Source of the DNA: Chitinophagaceae bacterium
Lineage (GTDB): Bacteria > Bacteroidota > Bacteroidia > Chitinophagales > Chitinophagaceae
NCBI GenBank assembly: GCA_016710935.1
Contig: JADJTY010000014.1
Coordinates: 1-64,000, forward strand
Direction of reading: 5' to 3'
Length of the DNA: 64,000 nucleotides
Part shown: piece after piece, positions 20,372 to 29,275 of the stretch
How positions within the stretch are numbered: position 1 is the stretch's first letter
Layout: each line of letters begins with the position of its first letter
Notes under the pieces: generated by a model
The model's database searches: none
The model's input: only the letters and a program-made list of their open reading frames with translations
Told to the model about the DNA's origin: nothing
Position numbers and translations under genes: made by a program

Positions 20372-22605
20372 TTAGATTTTACGGTAATGCCCAGCCTTCA
20401 GCTTTTCCAACGCCTTGCCGGTGGCATTGTGGAGTATATCATCCACGGTACGGGCTGCCAGGGTAAAGAGCTTACCCGTTTCCACGGCCTGCTGCCGGGT
20501 AAACTCCTGTGGCAGGGCATCAAAGAATTTGCGTTTGCTGTCGCCAGTCTTGAACTGGGTGGCTTCGCTTTGCTTTGGCAGGTTGTTAAACATTAAAATA
20601 CTGTGCTGTAAATAGATTTCAGCCAACTGCAAAGCAGTTGTAAAATCTTCATCGGTGCAAACCAATGAGCTTGCAGCTTCGCCGTTTTCAAATTTGCGAA
20701 GGGCGGTAAACTGCATTGACATACGGTACAGGATCAGGCCCAATCGCTTTACAATACTGGCGGCTTCCTCGGCTGTGAACATGGTTACTTCATTGAGCCA
20801 TGCCTCGCAGGTATGGTTTAGCTGTTGCCATTGCGTGGCTGTTAACTCTACAATGGTTTCTTCCCTTTGCAGAAAGAGTACCATTTTAAAAACGCTTAAC
20901 GATAGTTTTTTAAAATGCTCTGTGAGGTTTATGTTATTGGCATTGGGTGATACATCTTTCCATTTTGCTCTACCTTAAAAGCATAGAACATGAAACGGCT
21001 GAATAAGCCATCTTCGGAAGATGCTATTAAGCCGGTAACCTGGTTGGGTGTACCGGATAATGCAATGGACAAGCTGGGGGCATTTACTTCTGTAAATTCA
21101 TTGTTGCCTTTCCGGGAACTGGATAGCCTTTCGTGGTGAAAGGATTTGCGAAGCATATCAGAATAGGAACCCCACTCCTGTTTGAAAACATTGCCCAGGG
21201 TGTCGGCTTCGGTTTCGCAGATTATACCTGTGCCTTCGTTTTGCTCCAAGTGCCACAGGATCTTTGCATAGCTGGTATTGGCCGGAATGTACACCACTTT
21301 AAAACTGGGCTTTATGGGTACTTCTTCCATGCTGGTATCGCTTTTCTTTTTGCTGTGCAGTTTTTGTTTGTGTTCGGACATTTCCTGATTGAAATGGGAT
21401 TCTGCCTCACGGCTTGCAGTTAGTACAAAGCTGTGGTACTCGTCCGCCAGCATCTTTGCAAACTTTAATGCACCCTTTCCACTGGCCGCCGGGGCAATAG
21501 CAAAAGAAAAGAGGTTTGGAAAAACTTCATTGCCTGCATACACACCCTTAACACCGGGTAAGCATCCGCTGAGTATTGCAAGGGCTCCTGTAAGAAAAAC
21601 ATCCCGTTCTCTTTCATCGGTAAATGCCATTGCACCCTGCTTTAACAGGTCGGGCATTTGCATGTACAATTTTTCGGGAATAGTGGGGGTGTTTTTCAGA
21701 TAGTCTTCTGTTGGTGGCTGATCTGTAGTTTGCAGCTTTGCAGTGTTTGCAAACTTTGCAAACTCGGGTTGGTGGTGTTTGTAGGCACTGCTTACGGAAT
21801 CCTTAATTTCCTTTTCAGATAAATCAAAATGCTGTGCACATAGAATTTCAGTATCGGACTGCGGTATACCAGCTCTGTTGCAATTAGAAGCAAGCAGGTA
21901 CATATAATTGTTGCGGTTTCCATTTGTGTATTCTGTTTTTTGATTGGTGAATGTGATTTGTTGCTGGAAGGTTAAGAGGTATTCATCTGGTGCGGTAGAT
22001 TCTTCTCTTGTTTCCTGCATGGTAACTACAGGAACCGGCTTTGGCTGGACCGGAATATCCTTTACCCGAAACTTTTCATTGTAAATGTTTTTATACAACT
22101 GTGGGTCGTGGCTTACAAAGCAAAGCCTGGTAATGTCTTTGCATTTTACATCGGCTTTTAGGCCGGTGGCATTCTGGTAATACTCCATTACCTGCTGGTA
22201 AGCAGTATCATGATGTTCTGCACCCGTATTTACTTCAATAAATACTTTTAGCCCGTTGCCGCTTGGGCTGATGAAGCAAATGAAAGTGTAAGGAATTGCG
22301 GCAATGATTTGAAAGGCTGCATTTAATTGTTCCGGTGTCAGCTTGTCAAAGTCAAGGTGTACAAAGCCGCTGTAGTTCTCCATGTTTGGCAGTAATCTTT
22401 TCTCCGTAAAAGTTGCCGATGGTGTAAAGGCGGGAAGCTGCTGCTTCTTTGCCTGTGCTTCTTCTGTTTTGCCTTGTGCAATGAGATCCCGGATTTCTTC
22501 AACCTGGGCTTTGTACTTGCCGGATGCAATCCAATTGGAAAGAATGATCAATGAAACATTCTCTACCGGGGTTGCAAAGTTTTTAAATATGGTACTTGCT
22601 GCCAT
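20372..22605 (-). CDS. BT4734/VirE-N and DUF3987 protein (mobile-element primase/helicase-like), one frameshift
   Basis: Residues 20-200 are a BT4734-like (VirE N-terminal) domain, with the primase-type FVHLDFDKL near 85 and FISPSGNGLKVFIEVN. Residues 300-560 are DUF3987, with a Walker-A-like APAASGKGALKFAKM and FSRFMFYAF. The last 180 residues continue in another frame after one missing A near 20960 (QKWKDVSPNANNINLTEHF). The repaired gene has 745 codons. Proteins of this type replicate or mobilise Bacteroidota integrative elements. It lies between the excisionase-like HTH gene and the mobile mystery pair. No nuclease or relaxase motif is seen. Confidence 0.78.
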
Positions 22606-22637
22606 TCTTCAGTTCTTTAGTTCAGTGGAAAAAATTG

Positions 22638-22940
22638 TTACTTCCGTTTGTTGCGGATGACATAGTCTGTTGCCAACTGGTCTATCTCGTCGGCGGCGGA
22701 TTGCCGGTTACGCTGTAACCAGGTGTCCAGTTCTTCCCGGCGGAAGTACAATTTTTTACCCTGTGGGCAGAAATGCGGAATGTGCTTTGTACTGGTGAGC
22801 TTGTACAAATGCGAAGGGCTTACATCCAGGTATATGCAAGCCTCATTAAAGTTTAGTACTGTTTTTTGCAACAGGTTTTGCTCACTCAGCTTGTTTGATA
22901 TTTCGGTGAGCTTGTCGAGAATTAAATTTTCTTGTTCCAT
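22638..22940 (-). CDS. Helix-turn-helix protein (excisionase-like, MerR/HTH_17)
   Basis: A short 100-aa protein with an HTH in the middle (LNFNEACIYLDVSPSHLYKL then TSTKHIPHFCPQGKKLYFRR), the HTH_17/excisionase type, after a coiled-coil-like N-terminus. It is one of two HTH genes in the element. Such small proteins usually act as recombination directionality factors or regulators of the element. It precedes the DUF3987 gene by 32 bp. Its exact job cannot be read from sequence. Confidence 0.8.
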   Translation of the reverse strand: MEQENLILDKLTEISNKLSEQNLLQKTVLNFNEACIYLDVSPSHLYKLTSTKHIPHFCPQGKKLYFRREELDTWLQRNRQSAADEIDQLATDYVIRNKRK

Positions 22941-23044
22941 CGTATTTTATTTTTTTGATACGAGGGCAAGTTGCAAAGCTGTAGAGGGGAAAAGGTTCAG
23001 GTATTCATACCTGAATGTTCAGGCTGAACAAAGTGAATGTTTTT

Positions 23045-24100
23045 TTATTGCATTTGTTTGAAAATATTGTCAATAGTTGCCTTTTCTTTCGGGTCGAATG
23101 ACCTTGCTTTTGAGAAATTATTTGCTTTAAGCAGTGTTCCCTTTTTTGAATAGAATGATTTGCTGTGCTCTATATTGATGAAGGAGAGAGAATTAAAATA
23201 AGGTATTAATTTTTGTAATACATACCTGAAATTTTTGTTATCACAATCCAAATGAATTTGAACATTGCCAGGCTTTATATCATTTGAAAGAAGTATTTGA
23301 ATTAGCATATCAGCCGGGGAAACATCTTCTTTTAAAAGTTCAATTTGAGTACACAAACTATTAATGACAGATGTAAGTTTATCCTTTTTGCCATTGAAAC
23401 CAAAAGTCAGTTTCTCCTTCTTACCCTTTTTTTCTTTACTTATTTGCCCGGTGAGATCAGCAGCATATTTTAGTTCCAGGTGGTTTGAAAAAGATTCTAC
23501 CAAATCCAATGTATAAAAATCTTCCAAAGTAGTTACTTGCGTTAGCTTGTCTTTAAATGATTCCTGAATGCCGAAATATAATTGTATCAAACTATGCTTG
23601 AGATAATACAAAGCAAAATGAATAAAGCTGCTTTGTTCATCCGGTATGGTGGTAAAGCCCCTCTCCTGTAACTCAGCAACTGTTTGTTGCGTCAATACCT
23701 TTAAGCTGTTTAGTAACCTGCCTGCCTGGAAAGGAATATCTATTGAATCATTCCAGTTAATAGATTGTTGCATGAAGGAATTATAAACCCGAAGGGTTTC
23801 GGCAGTGATAACAGCGGAATAAAAATGTGTAACGGGATCTTTGCCCTTTGGTAAATCAATGTTGCATAAAAGCTGCTGCAATGTTATGCTGTTGCTGGTG
23901 GCTTCAGCCGCCAGCAACTTTTGTAGGGGTGGATAATCAGCTAACAGTGCAGTGAGTTGCTTTTGCAACTCAGCATTCGTTATTGGTTCAACCGCTTTAG
24001 CGGTCCTTACCAATTCTGTAAAATGCCTCGTGTTCGAGGTGTCCAATTTCCAGGGCTTTAAATCGCCGTGTAATATGCTATCTAAAATCTTTATCTCCAT
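23045..24100 (-). CDS. Hypothetical protein in mobile element
   Basis: I do not recognise this 351-aa protein. It is helical, with no signal peptide, membrane segment or Cys motif. Lys-rich stretches (SKEKKGKKEKLTFGFNGKKD, near 225-245) sit in the middle and an amphipathic N-terminus of about 100 residues precedes them. It sits directly between the integrase (2-bp gap) and the excisionase-like gene. That placing is common for conserved but unstudied Bacteroidota element genes, sometimes carried next to integrases. It may aid integration or replication, but nothing in the sequence proves this. Confidence 0.55.
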   Translation of the reverse strand: MEIKILDSILHGDLKPWKLDTSNTRHFTELVRTAKAVEPITNAELQKQLTALLADYPPLQKLLAAEATSNSITLQQLLCNIDLPKGKDPVTHFYSAVITAETLRVYNSFMQQSINWNDSIDIPFQAGRLLNSLKVLTQQTVAELQERGFTTIPDEQSSFIHFALYYLKHSLIQLYFGIQESFKDKLTQVTTLEDFYTLDLVESFSNHLELKYAADLTGQISKEKKGKKEKLTFGFNGKKDKLTSVINSLCTQIELLKEDVSPADMLIQILLSNDIKPGNVQIHLDCDNKNFRYVLQKLIPYFNSLSFINIEHSKSFYSKKGTLLKANNFSKARSFDPKEKATIDNIFKQMQ

Positions 24101-24102
24101 TA

Positions 24103-25209
24103 CTATAAATCAATTTTGATTTTGTTTGCCGCCTCCTGTTTTTTATGGTCAATTACTTTAGCATAAATTTCGGTTGTTTTTAAATGCCGATGGCCTAACA
24201 ATTTTGATACTGTATAAATATCTGTACCCAATGTAATTTGTAAAGTAGCATAGGTATGCCGGGCACAGTGGAAAGTGATGTGTTTAGTAATACCTGCTTT
24301 CATTACCCATTCTCTCAGCTTCAAGTTATGCCAGGCACTGTAATACAAGCCATCAAAAACTTTATCATCCTGCTTTTTTCTTTCTCCTAAAAGCGTAAAG
24401 GCTTGCTCTGAAATGGGCAATGTTTCTGCTCCCTTTGTTTTCTTCTGCCTGAAACGGATGTAATAACCGGACTGCTCCGAGTACTGTACCTCTGACCATA
24501 CTAACTTTTCAATATCTGACCAGCGCAAGCCAGTTAGCGCCGAAAAAATGAAAGCACTTTTCAATATCGGCATTTCACAGGGTACATTGGCTGCAGCCTG
24601 TAATTCTTCTAAGGTTAAAAACTCCCTGCTTGGATCATCGGGCTTAACACCTTCTACCTGGGCGGCAGGGTTTGCTTGCAGTATGCCGTCCTTCACTGCT
24701 TCCTTTAAAGCTGCTGTTAACTTGCCAAAATAAGAAGATTGAGAATTTTGAGATAGTAACTTTTGATTTTTACTTTTTGCATCATTCTGCAAATAGTCTT
24801 TAAACTTCTCCAGCCACCTTTTATCTACTTCTTTAAATGAAACGCCATTGGGTGCAAACTTCTGCAAGTGCTTTAACACACTATCCCAATTGCCATAATT
24901 ACCCTGGCTGTTTCTGCGCTTTTCTGTTAGCTGCTCAAAGTAACTGAGAAAGCTCCCTTTTACTTTATCAGTATCCCGGAAGCCATACTCTTCGTTTTTA
25001 ATTTCCAATAACCGCTTTGAGCGGATGGCTTCTGCCATCGACAGCTTTTTACGATTATCGTCTTTCTGCTCTTTAGTGAGCTTGCCTTTTTCGGGCTCCG
25101 GGAGGAGGTACAAATTCAAATATTCATACTCTCTTTTTCCATCGGTGTAATAATCAAGATAGAGGCTGATTTTATTCCCCTTCTTTCTTTGTCTTAATGT
25201 TACGTTCAT
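24103..25209 (-). CDS. Tyrosine-type site-specific integrase
   Basis: An N-terminal Arm-DNA-binding domain (residues 1-85; NVTLRQRKKGNKISLYLDYY) is followed by a SAM-like core-binding domain (YFEQLTEKRRNSQGNYGNWD). The catalytic domain has the first Arg (ALTGLRWSDIEKL, near 226), HITFHCARHTYATL with HxxR and His, and LGHRHLKTTEIYAKV with the Tyr nucleophile. All tetrad parts are present in 368 aa. This is the enzyme that would insert the element into the 3' end of mnmE, whose stop lies about 560 bp away. The gene overlaps the next upstream gene by 4 bp (ATGA). Confidence 0.93.
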   Translation of the reverse strand: MNVTLRQRKKGNKISLYLDYYTDGKREYEYLNLYLLPEPEKGKLTKEQKDDNRKKLSMAEAIRSKRLLEIKNEEYGFRDTDKVKGSFLSYFEQLTEKRRNSQGNYGNWDSVLKHLQKFAPNGVSFKEVDKRWLEKFKDYLQNDAKSKNQKLLSQNSQSSYFGKLTAALKEAVKDGILQANPAAQVEGVKPDDPSREFLTLEELQAAANVPCEMPILKSAFIFSALTGLRWSDIEKLVWSEVQYSEQSGYYIRFRQKKTKGAETLPISEQAFTLLGERKKQDDKVFDGLYYSAWHNLKLREWVMKAGITKHITFHCARHTYATLQITLGTDIYTVSKLLGHRHLKTTEIYAKVIDHKKQEAANKIKIDL

Positions 25210-25565
25210 ACTTCAGTCAGTTTGAAAAGTTCATTAATTGCAGTTCTTGGAATACGGGTATTGCGGCCCACCTTACCGGCTTTAAGCTGGCCTTTATCAA
25301 TCAGGCGGTAAATGGTCCAGCGGCTTGCATTGATCAGTTGACAGGCTTCATCAATGGTGAGAAATTCTTTTTGTGAGATGCTGGGGTTGAAAGGTTTTAC
25401 AACAGCTTCTTTCCGGATGGCTGCTTCAATTTTTTCATCTCGCTTGGTACGCTTATAGAGCAACCGGGCACAAGTGAGAGAACATGAACGGGTAATAGTC
25501 TTTTTTGCGATGTATTTATTACCGCAAACCTCACATGTTTTCTCTATGCGAATGTTACTGCTCAT
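25206..25565 (-). CDS. HTH protein with N-terminal zinc-ribbon-like motif
   Basis: The start is taken at MSSNIRIEK (25565) rather than the more distant upstream ones. CEVCGNKYIAKKTITRSC and SLTC form a short Cys cluster (residues 10-31) that may bind zinc. A helix-turn-helix of the excisionase type follows (LTIDEACQLINASRWTIYRL, then GKVGRNTRIPR). It overlaps the integrase by 4 bp, so translation is probably coupled. A role as directionality factor or regulator of integration is likely from position. An upstream extension rich in Gln/Thr looks like repeat-derived leader rather than protein. Confidence 0.75.
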   Translation of the reverse strand: MSSNIRIEKTCEVCGNKYIAKKTITRSCSLTCARLLYKRTKRDEKIEAAIRKEAVVKPFNPSISQKEFLTIDEACQLINASRWTIYRLIDKGQLKAGKVGRNTRIPRTAINELFKLTEV

Positions 25566-25626
25566 TGTTGCCAATTGTAGCTGAGTGTTGCAGCTTGTAG
25601 CTGTATGTAGCATCATTTCGCTTTTT

Positions 25627-25705
25627 TGTTGCCCGGTATTGTGGGCAACAGAATTGGGCAACACTCAGGCAACAAATATAACTAAAAAAGTGGAGATAGG
25701 CAACA
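25627..25705. repeat. Cluster of GGCAACA repeats next to the island end
   Basis: Direct copies of (G)GGCAACA occur at 25643-25650, 25656-25663, 25668-25674 and 25699-25705, and an inverted copy at 25627-25634 (TGTTGCCC). Spacing of the first three is 13 and 12 bp. They sit between the HTH/integrase genes and the mnmE end. Arm-type integrase or excisionase sites, or an operator, are good guesses; the window does not decide. Confidence 0.5.
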
Positions 25706-25772
25706 AATAAAAGAAGAATATTTGTATGAAAGTCAACAAAGACAAGCATTTACGAAACAAAAGGAAGGATGA

Positions 25773-25799
25773 TTACTTTCCGATACAAAACTTCGAAAA
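25773..25799 (-). other. Candidate attachment site: 3' end of mnmE
   Basis: This is the last codons of mnmE (S-K-F-C-I-G-K-stop), the usual insertion point of islands that target trmE/mnmE (known for SGI1). The island integrase lies next to it. A partner copy at the far end should exist but is not seen here. Confidence 0.4.
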
Positions 25800-27153
25800 A
25801 TATAATCCAGCACATTTTCATTGCTGATATCGCCGGTTATTTCAGAGATATAATGCAGGCAGCGCCTGATATCCAAAGCCAGTAAGTCTCCCGGAATATT
25901 ATTATCCAAACCTGCTTTGATATCGCTAAGCGATCTATCCACCTGTTGCAGGGCTTCATAGTGGCGTGCATTGGTAATGATAGTATTTTCTGTATTGATA
26001 TTACCGCTCACTATTTTATCAACTAATCTTTGCTTTAGCAGGTCAATATGATCCTTTTCTTTTGCCGAAATGTATAAGGCATCTGTGCCGGCAAATTTTT
26101 CAGCAGCGGCACCTGCACCCATCAGATCAATTTTATTTCCTACAGAAAAATAATTGGTATTTTTTTCAGCAATCAATTCAACAGCTGCTTTCAGTTCGGC
26201 CGGGCTTTCGGTGTTTACATCAAAAATATAGATCACTTCATCCGATTGTTCTATTTTCTCCCTGCTCTTTTCAATACCGATCAGTTCTATTACATCGGTG
26301 CTGTGTTCCCGGATGCCTGCTGTATCAATCAACCGGAAAAGTATTCCATCAATATTTATGATCTCTTCAACAGTGTCACGGGTTGTTCCGGCTATTTCAC
26401 TAACAATGGCCCTGTTTTCATTCAGCAGTGTATTTAGCAAAGTACTTTTACCGGCATTGGGTTTACCAATGATGGCTACACTAACACCATGCTTTATTAC
26501 ATTGCCCAATTGAAAAGATTGCAGCAGTTCTTTCGTTACTGAACCGGCATCATTAATCAGTTCATAAAATTTTGTTCTGTCCGCAAACTCCACATCTTCC
26601 TGGCTAAAATCAAGTTCCAGTTCAATTAATGCAGAAAACTGGATAAGGTTTTCCCGAAGCTCCTTTAAAATTTTGCTGAACCCGCCACGCATATTGTTCA
26701 ATGCAGTTTTTTGCGAAGCTGCGGTGTTGGATGAAATAATGTCGGCTACCGCTTCGGCCTGGGTAAGGTCAAGTTTACCATTCAGAAATGCACGTTGTGT
26801 AAATTCCCCCGCCTTTGCAAGCCTTGCACCTTTGTGTATACAGGCTTTAATTACCTGTTGCTGCACAAAAGGGCTTCCATGGCAACCGATTTCCACCACA
26901 TCTTCCCCGGTATAACTTCTGGGATTTTTATACAGGAGATAACCACTTCATCTATATCCACCTCATCTTCCTTAATAAAACCAACATGAATGGTATGTGT
27001 ATGTTGTTTGTGCAGATCTTTGGAAGGAAACAATTTATTTACGATATCAATCGCCTTCGGGCCGCTTAAGCGAATAACCCCAATTGCTCCTATGCCGGTT
27101 GGCGTAGCCAGTGCCACAATGGTATCATCCCAACCCGAAATTTGATTTGACAT
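25773..27153 (-). CDS. mnmE: tRNA modification GTPase MnmE (two frameshifts)
   Basis: The N-terminal THF-binding domain starts MSNQISGWDDTIVALATPTG. The G domain has P-loop VAIIGKPNAGKSTLLNTLL, the switch region EIAGTTRDTVEE, DTAGIREH and NKIDL. The protein closes with the C-terminal FCIGK motif, whose Cys is catalytic. With MnmG it builds the cmnm5 group at U34 of tRNAs. One missing C near 26935 (SLYKNPRSYTGEDVVEIG restored) and one missing T in the run 25796-25800 give 461 codons. The island lies directly downstream. A TATCTTTG box at 27158-27165 lies four bases before the ATG. Confidence 0.93.
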
Positions 27154-27157
27154 GTGG

Positions 27158-27165
27158 CAAAGATA
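27158..27165 (-). promoter_or_regulatory. Promoter -7 box (TATCTTTG) for mnmE
   Basis: TATCTTTG on the minus strand ends four bases before the ATG of mnmE at 27153, so the transcript may be leaderless. Confidence 0.5.
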
Positions 27166-27199
27166 CCCACTCTGTGTCCTATTGAGAAACCCGGCTTTA

Positions 27200-27718
27200 T
27201 TATTTTTTAAGAAGCAGCTTTTTATCAGCGTCTTTTATTTCATCCACATAATATTTTTTTATCTGGCAAATGGTTACCTCATCGGTTATATCTACAAAGT
27301 TTTTAAATTTGCTGACGGCAGCTGGTTTGATGATCAGTATAAACTGATCACCACTCCCCCTCACCCTTTCTACTTCAGCTTTTTTTTGCATTAATATAGT
27401 CCGGATCTCTTCCGGTGCAAAACCGGTTTCTTTTACAGGCGGGTTGTTTTCCACTGCGCCTTCATAATATTTTATGTTGTTGTCTTTGTCCAGTATTACT
27501 GTCAATACACAGGATTCACATACCTCATCAGCAGGTCCGGCTACATCCTTTGGTACAACCAGGTTCATTGCCATTGGCTGAGATAACGCAGTGGTAAATA
27601 CAAAAAAAGTAAGCAATAAAAAACCAAGGTCAACCATTGGTGTTAAATCAACCCTGGTACTTTTTTTATTCAACCTTTTCTTTTTTTTTGTGGATCTTTT
27701 TGTTTCTATTTCAGCCAT
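27200..27718 (-). CDS. ExbD/TolR-family biopolymer transport protein (third copy of cluster)
   Basis: A single N-terminal membrane helix with the essential Asp (VDLTPMVDLGFLLLTFFVFT) follows a Lys-rich start. The periplasmic domain follows (VVPKDVAGP.., then FILIIKPAAVSKFKNFVDI). In the ExbB-ExbD-TonB machine, ExbD helps turn proton flow into force on TonB. This is the last gene of the cluster. A strong terminator sits between it and tonB, so it may be expressed less than the rest or from its own promoter. Confidence 0.88.
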   Translation of the reverse strand: MAEIETKRSTKKKKRLNKKSTRVDLTPMVDLGFLLLTFFVFTTALSQPMAMNLVVPKDVAGPADEVCESCVLTVILDKDNNIKYYEGAVENNPPVKETGFAPEEIRTILMQKKAEVERVRGSGDQFILIIKPAAVSKFKNFVDITDEVTICQIKKYYVDEIKDADKKLLLKK

Positions 27719-27770
27719 AACAGTAGTTTTTATTAAGATGGCTAAATGAAATTATTCCATACTTAAACAA

Positions 27771-27803
27771 AAAAATCCCCCCCTACACTGTGTAGAGGGG
27801 GAT
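27771..27803 (-). terminator. Rho-independent terminator after tonB
   Basis: A stem of 12 pairs out of 13 (27775-27787 with 27791-27803) with a short loop is followed on the minus strand by a run of T residues. It lies between tonB (stop 27825) and the third exbD (start 27718). Confidence 0.75.
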
Positions 27804-27824
27804 CAAACTATATTATTTTGAAGA

Positions 27825-28655
27825 TTAATCTTCTACGACAAAAGTAATTGGCTGACGGCGGTATGCATTTACATTTCGTCCGTTCTGAATGGCAGGTGTC
27901 CAGTTTTTGGTTTTTTTAATTACCCTTTCTGCTTCCTCACACATTCCAAAGCCCGGGTCATTCTCACATTTCACATCACTTAAACTTCCATCTTTACTTA
28001 CTACAAACTTTACAATAACGGTGTATTTACCTGCACTTGCGCCATAATCTACCGGTGTGTTTGCATTTAAAGTTTTTCTCAGGTAGTTGCGCCAGGCATC
28101 TTCGCCACCTGGAAATCCTGCTTCCACTTCCACTTTAGTGAAAATCTTATTTTCATCATCAGCCACTTTCACTTCCACAACCTGTGTTCCTTTTTCTTCT
28201 ACCGGTGCCTGTACAACCTGTACCGTATTTTCACTTTTTACTGTTTGTACACTGATCACCTGGTCTTCCTTGATCTCCTCAATTTTTTCATCAGGCTTTA
28301 CCTCTTCATCTTTTACAATTTTTGGAGGCGTAAACTTCACCTGGTTAATTTCAGGTGGTGGTGGTGGTTCCGGTGGTGGTGGTGGTGGTGGTGGTGGCGG
28401 TGGTGGTGGTTCATCCGCTTTCAATTCTGCCATCTGTGTCTCCAGTGTATCGAATGTTTTTTTATCATTATCATCCATATATTTGGAGAACATATTTGCT
28501 CCTAAAACCAATAACAGCGCAGCGCCGGTAATAATAAGGGCTTTCGTGAGCGTTTTTTTGTAGGCCTTTCTCAATTGATAAGCACCGTATTCTTTATTCT
28601 TGCCTTCAAAAATGATATCAAGAACATCGGCACTTAAAATTTTATTTGCTTCCAT
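27825..28655 (-). CDS. tonB: Energy transducer TonB
   Basis: A cytoplasmic start carrying FEGKNKEYGAYQLRKAYKKT is followed by one membrane helix (TKALIITGAALLLVLGANMF), then a Pro-rich rod (a run of 13 Pro, then EPPPPPE) and the TonB C-terminal domain (AGFPGGEDAWRNYLRKTL; GKYTVIVKFVVSKDGS; TKNWTPAIQNGRNVNAYRRQ). It links ExbB/ExbD proton energy to outer-membrane receptors. The Pro run is coded by simple triplet repeats (plus-strand GGT/GGC). It ends before a terminator, so this gene closes the main transcription unit. Confidence 0.93.
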   Translation of the reverse strand: MEANKILSADVLDIIFEGKNKEYGAYQLRKAYKKTLTKALIITGAALLLVLGANMFSKYMDDNDKKTFDTLETQMAELKADEPPPPPPPPPPPPPEPPPPPEINQVKFTPPKIVKDEEVKPDEKIEEIKEDQVISVQTVKSENTVQVVQAPVEEKGTQVVEVKVADDENKIFTKVEVEAGFPGGEDAWRNYLRKTLNANTPVDYGASAGKYTVIVKFVVSKDGSLSDVKCENDPGFGMCEEAERVIKKTKNWTPAIQNGRNVNAYRRQPITFVVED

Positions 28656-28702
28656 GTGATCTCTTTTTTAATTAGATTCAAAAATGTTCCAATTCCATAA
28701 AC

Positions 28703-29251
28703 TTACTTTATACCGTTTGCTTCCTCGGTCTTTTGAATAAGCATTTTCTCTACTTCAACCATCGGAACCTCAGCATAGTGCCCGGGTGGCACTGCCGATA
28801 TGGTCATTTCGTCCAGGATGTCAATTGCATTTTTAAAGGTTGATTTGTCATCTGATTTAATGATATACATCAAATCGTCTATGGGCGTGGCTTTCTTTTT
28901 TTCTAAGATCAGTTCACGTATACCTTTAAAAGTAGTGCTTTTAAAATCCTGGCTGATCGTTTCGGGCATTAATTGCCCGTAGTAATAATAAACCTGGTTA
29001 CCTTTTCCTAATAAGATAGTCATGGCGCCCGAATTCTTTACCTTCATCTGTTGTTCCTTGTCATCCTTTGGTTCATTCATATTCATGGCTGTTGACTGGC
29101 TCATGGTTGTGGTAAACACAAAGAAAGTAAGTAACAGAAAACCAAGGTCAACCATTGGAGTAAGATCAACACGGGTAGAAAGCTTTTTTCCTTTTTTGAC
29201 GCCGGGGCCTTTTTTATGTCCGCCACCCGACGAGGTGTCCATTTCTGCCAT
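28703..29251 (-). CDS. exbD: ExbD/TolR-family protein (second copy)
   Basis: The signature VDLTPMVDLGFLLLTFFVFT matches that of the third copy, so the two are likely a local duplication. It is 182 aa. The N-terminus is Gly/Lys-rich (SSGGGHKKGPGVKKGKK). The periplasmic domain ends KSTFKNAIDILDEMTI. Two or three ExbD proteins next to one ExbB are common in Bacteroidota. The gene lies 47 bp before tonB and 24 bp after the first exbD. Confidence 0.9.
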   Translation of the reverse strand: MAEMDTSSGGGHKKGPGVKKGKKLSTRVDLTPMVDLGFLLLTFFVFTTTMSQSTAMNMNEPKDDKEQQMKVKNSGAMTILLGKGNQVYYYYGQLMPETISQDFKSTTFKGIRELILEKKKATPIDDLMYIIKSDDKSTFKNAIDILDEMTISAVPPGHYAEVPMVEVEKMLIQKTEEANGIK

Positions 29252-29275
29252 AGTATTTCCTTTTAATTTTTTTGA

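Larger units (their letters stand above)
9814..25772 (-). mobile_element. Integrative island core (integrase end at the 3' end of mnmE; other end not found)
   Basis: Integrase, two HTH proteins, a DUF3987 protein and the mobile mystery pair (19.2-25.6 kb) form a mobile-element backbone placed at the 3' end of mnmE, followed by defence genes. The coding sense is all minus. The mnmE C-terminus (FCIGK, stop at 25773-25775) is kept, as expected when an element brings or spares the gene end. The left limit is given as the pAgo end only for convenience: the metal module (1-9.8 kb) has the same strand and frameshift-rich sequence and may be cargo too. I looked for a second copy of the mnmE-end sequence and found none in the window. 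Confidence 0.6.

Noticed and set aside
20372..20884. Separate gene downstream of the DUF3987 gene
   Set aside because: It is the C-terminal part of the DUF3987 protein in another frame; one missing A near 20960 joins them into 745 codons.
25733..25772. mnmE disrupted by the island
   Set aside because: With one T restored, the C-terminus ends FCIGK at 25773; the extra codons come from the frameshift.
28087..28563. Plus-strand gene with a long Gly run
   Set aside because: It is the antisense of the Pro-rich part of tonB.
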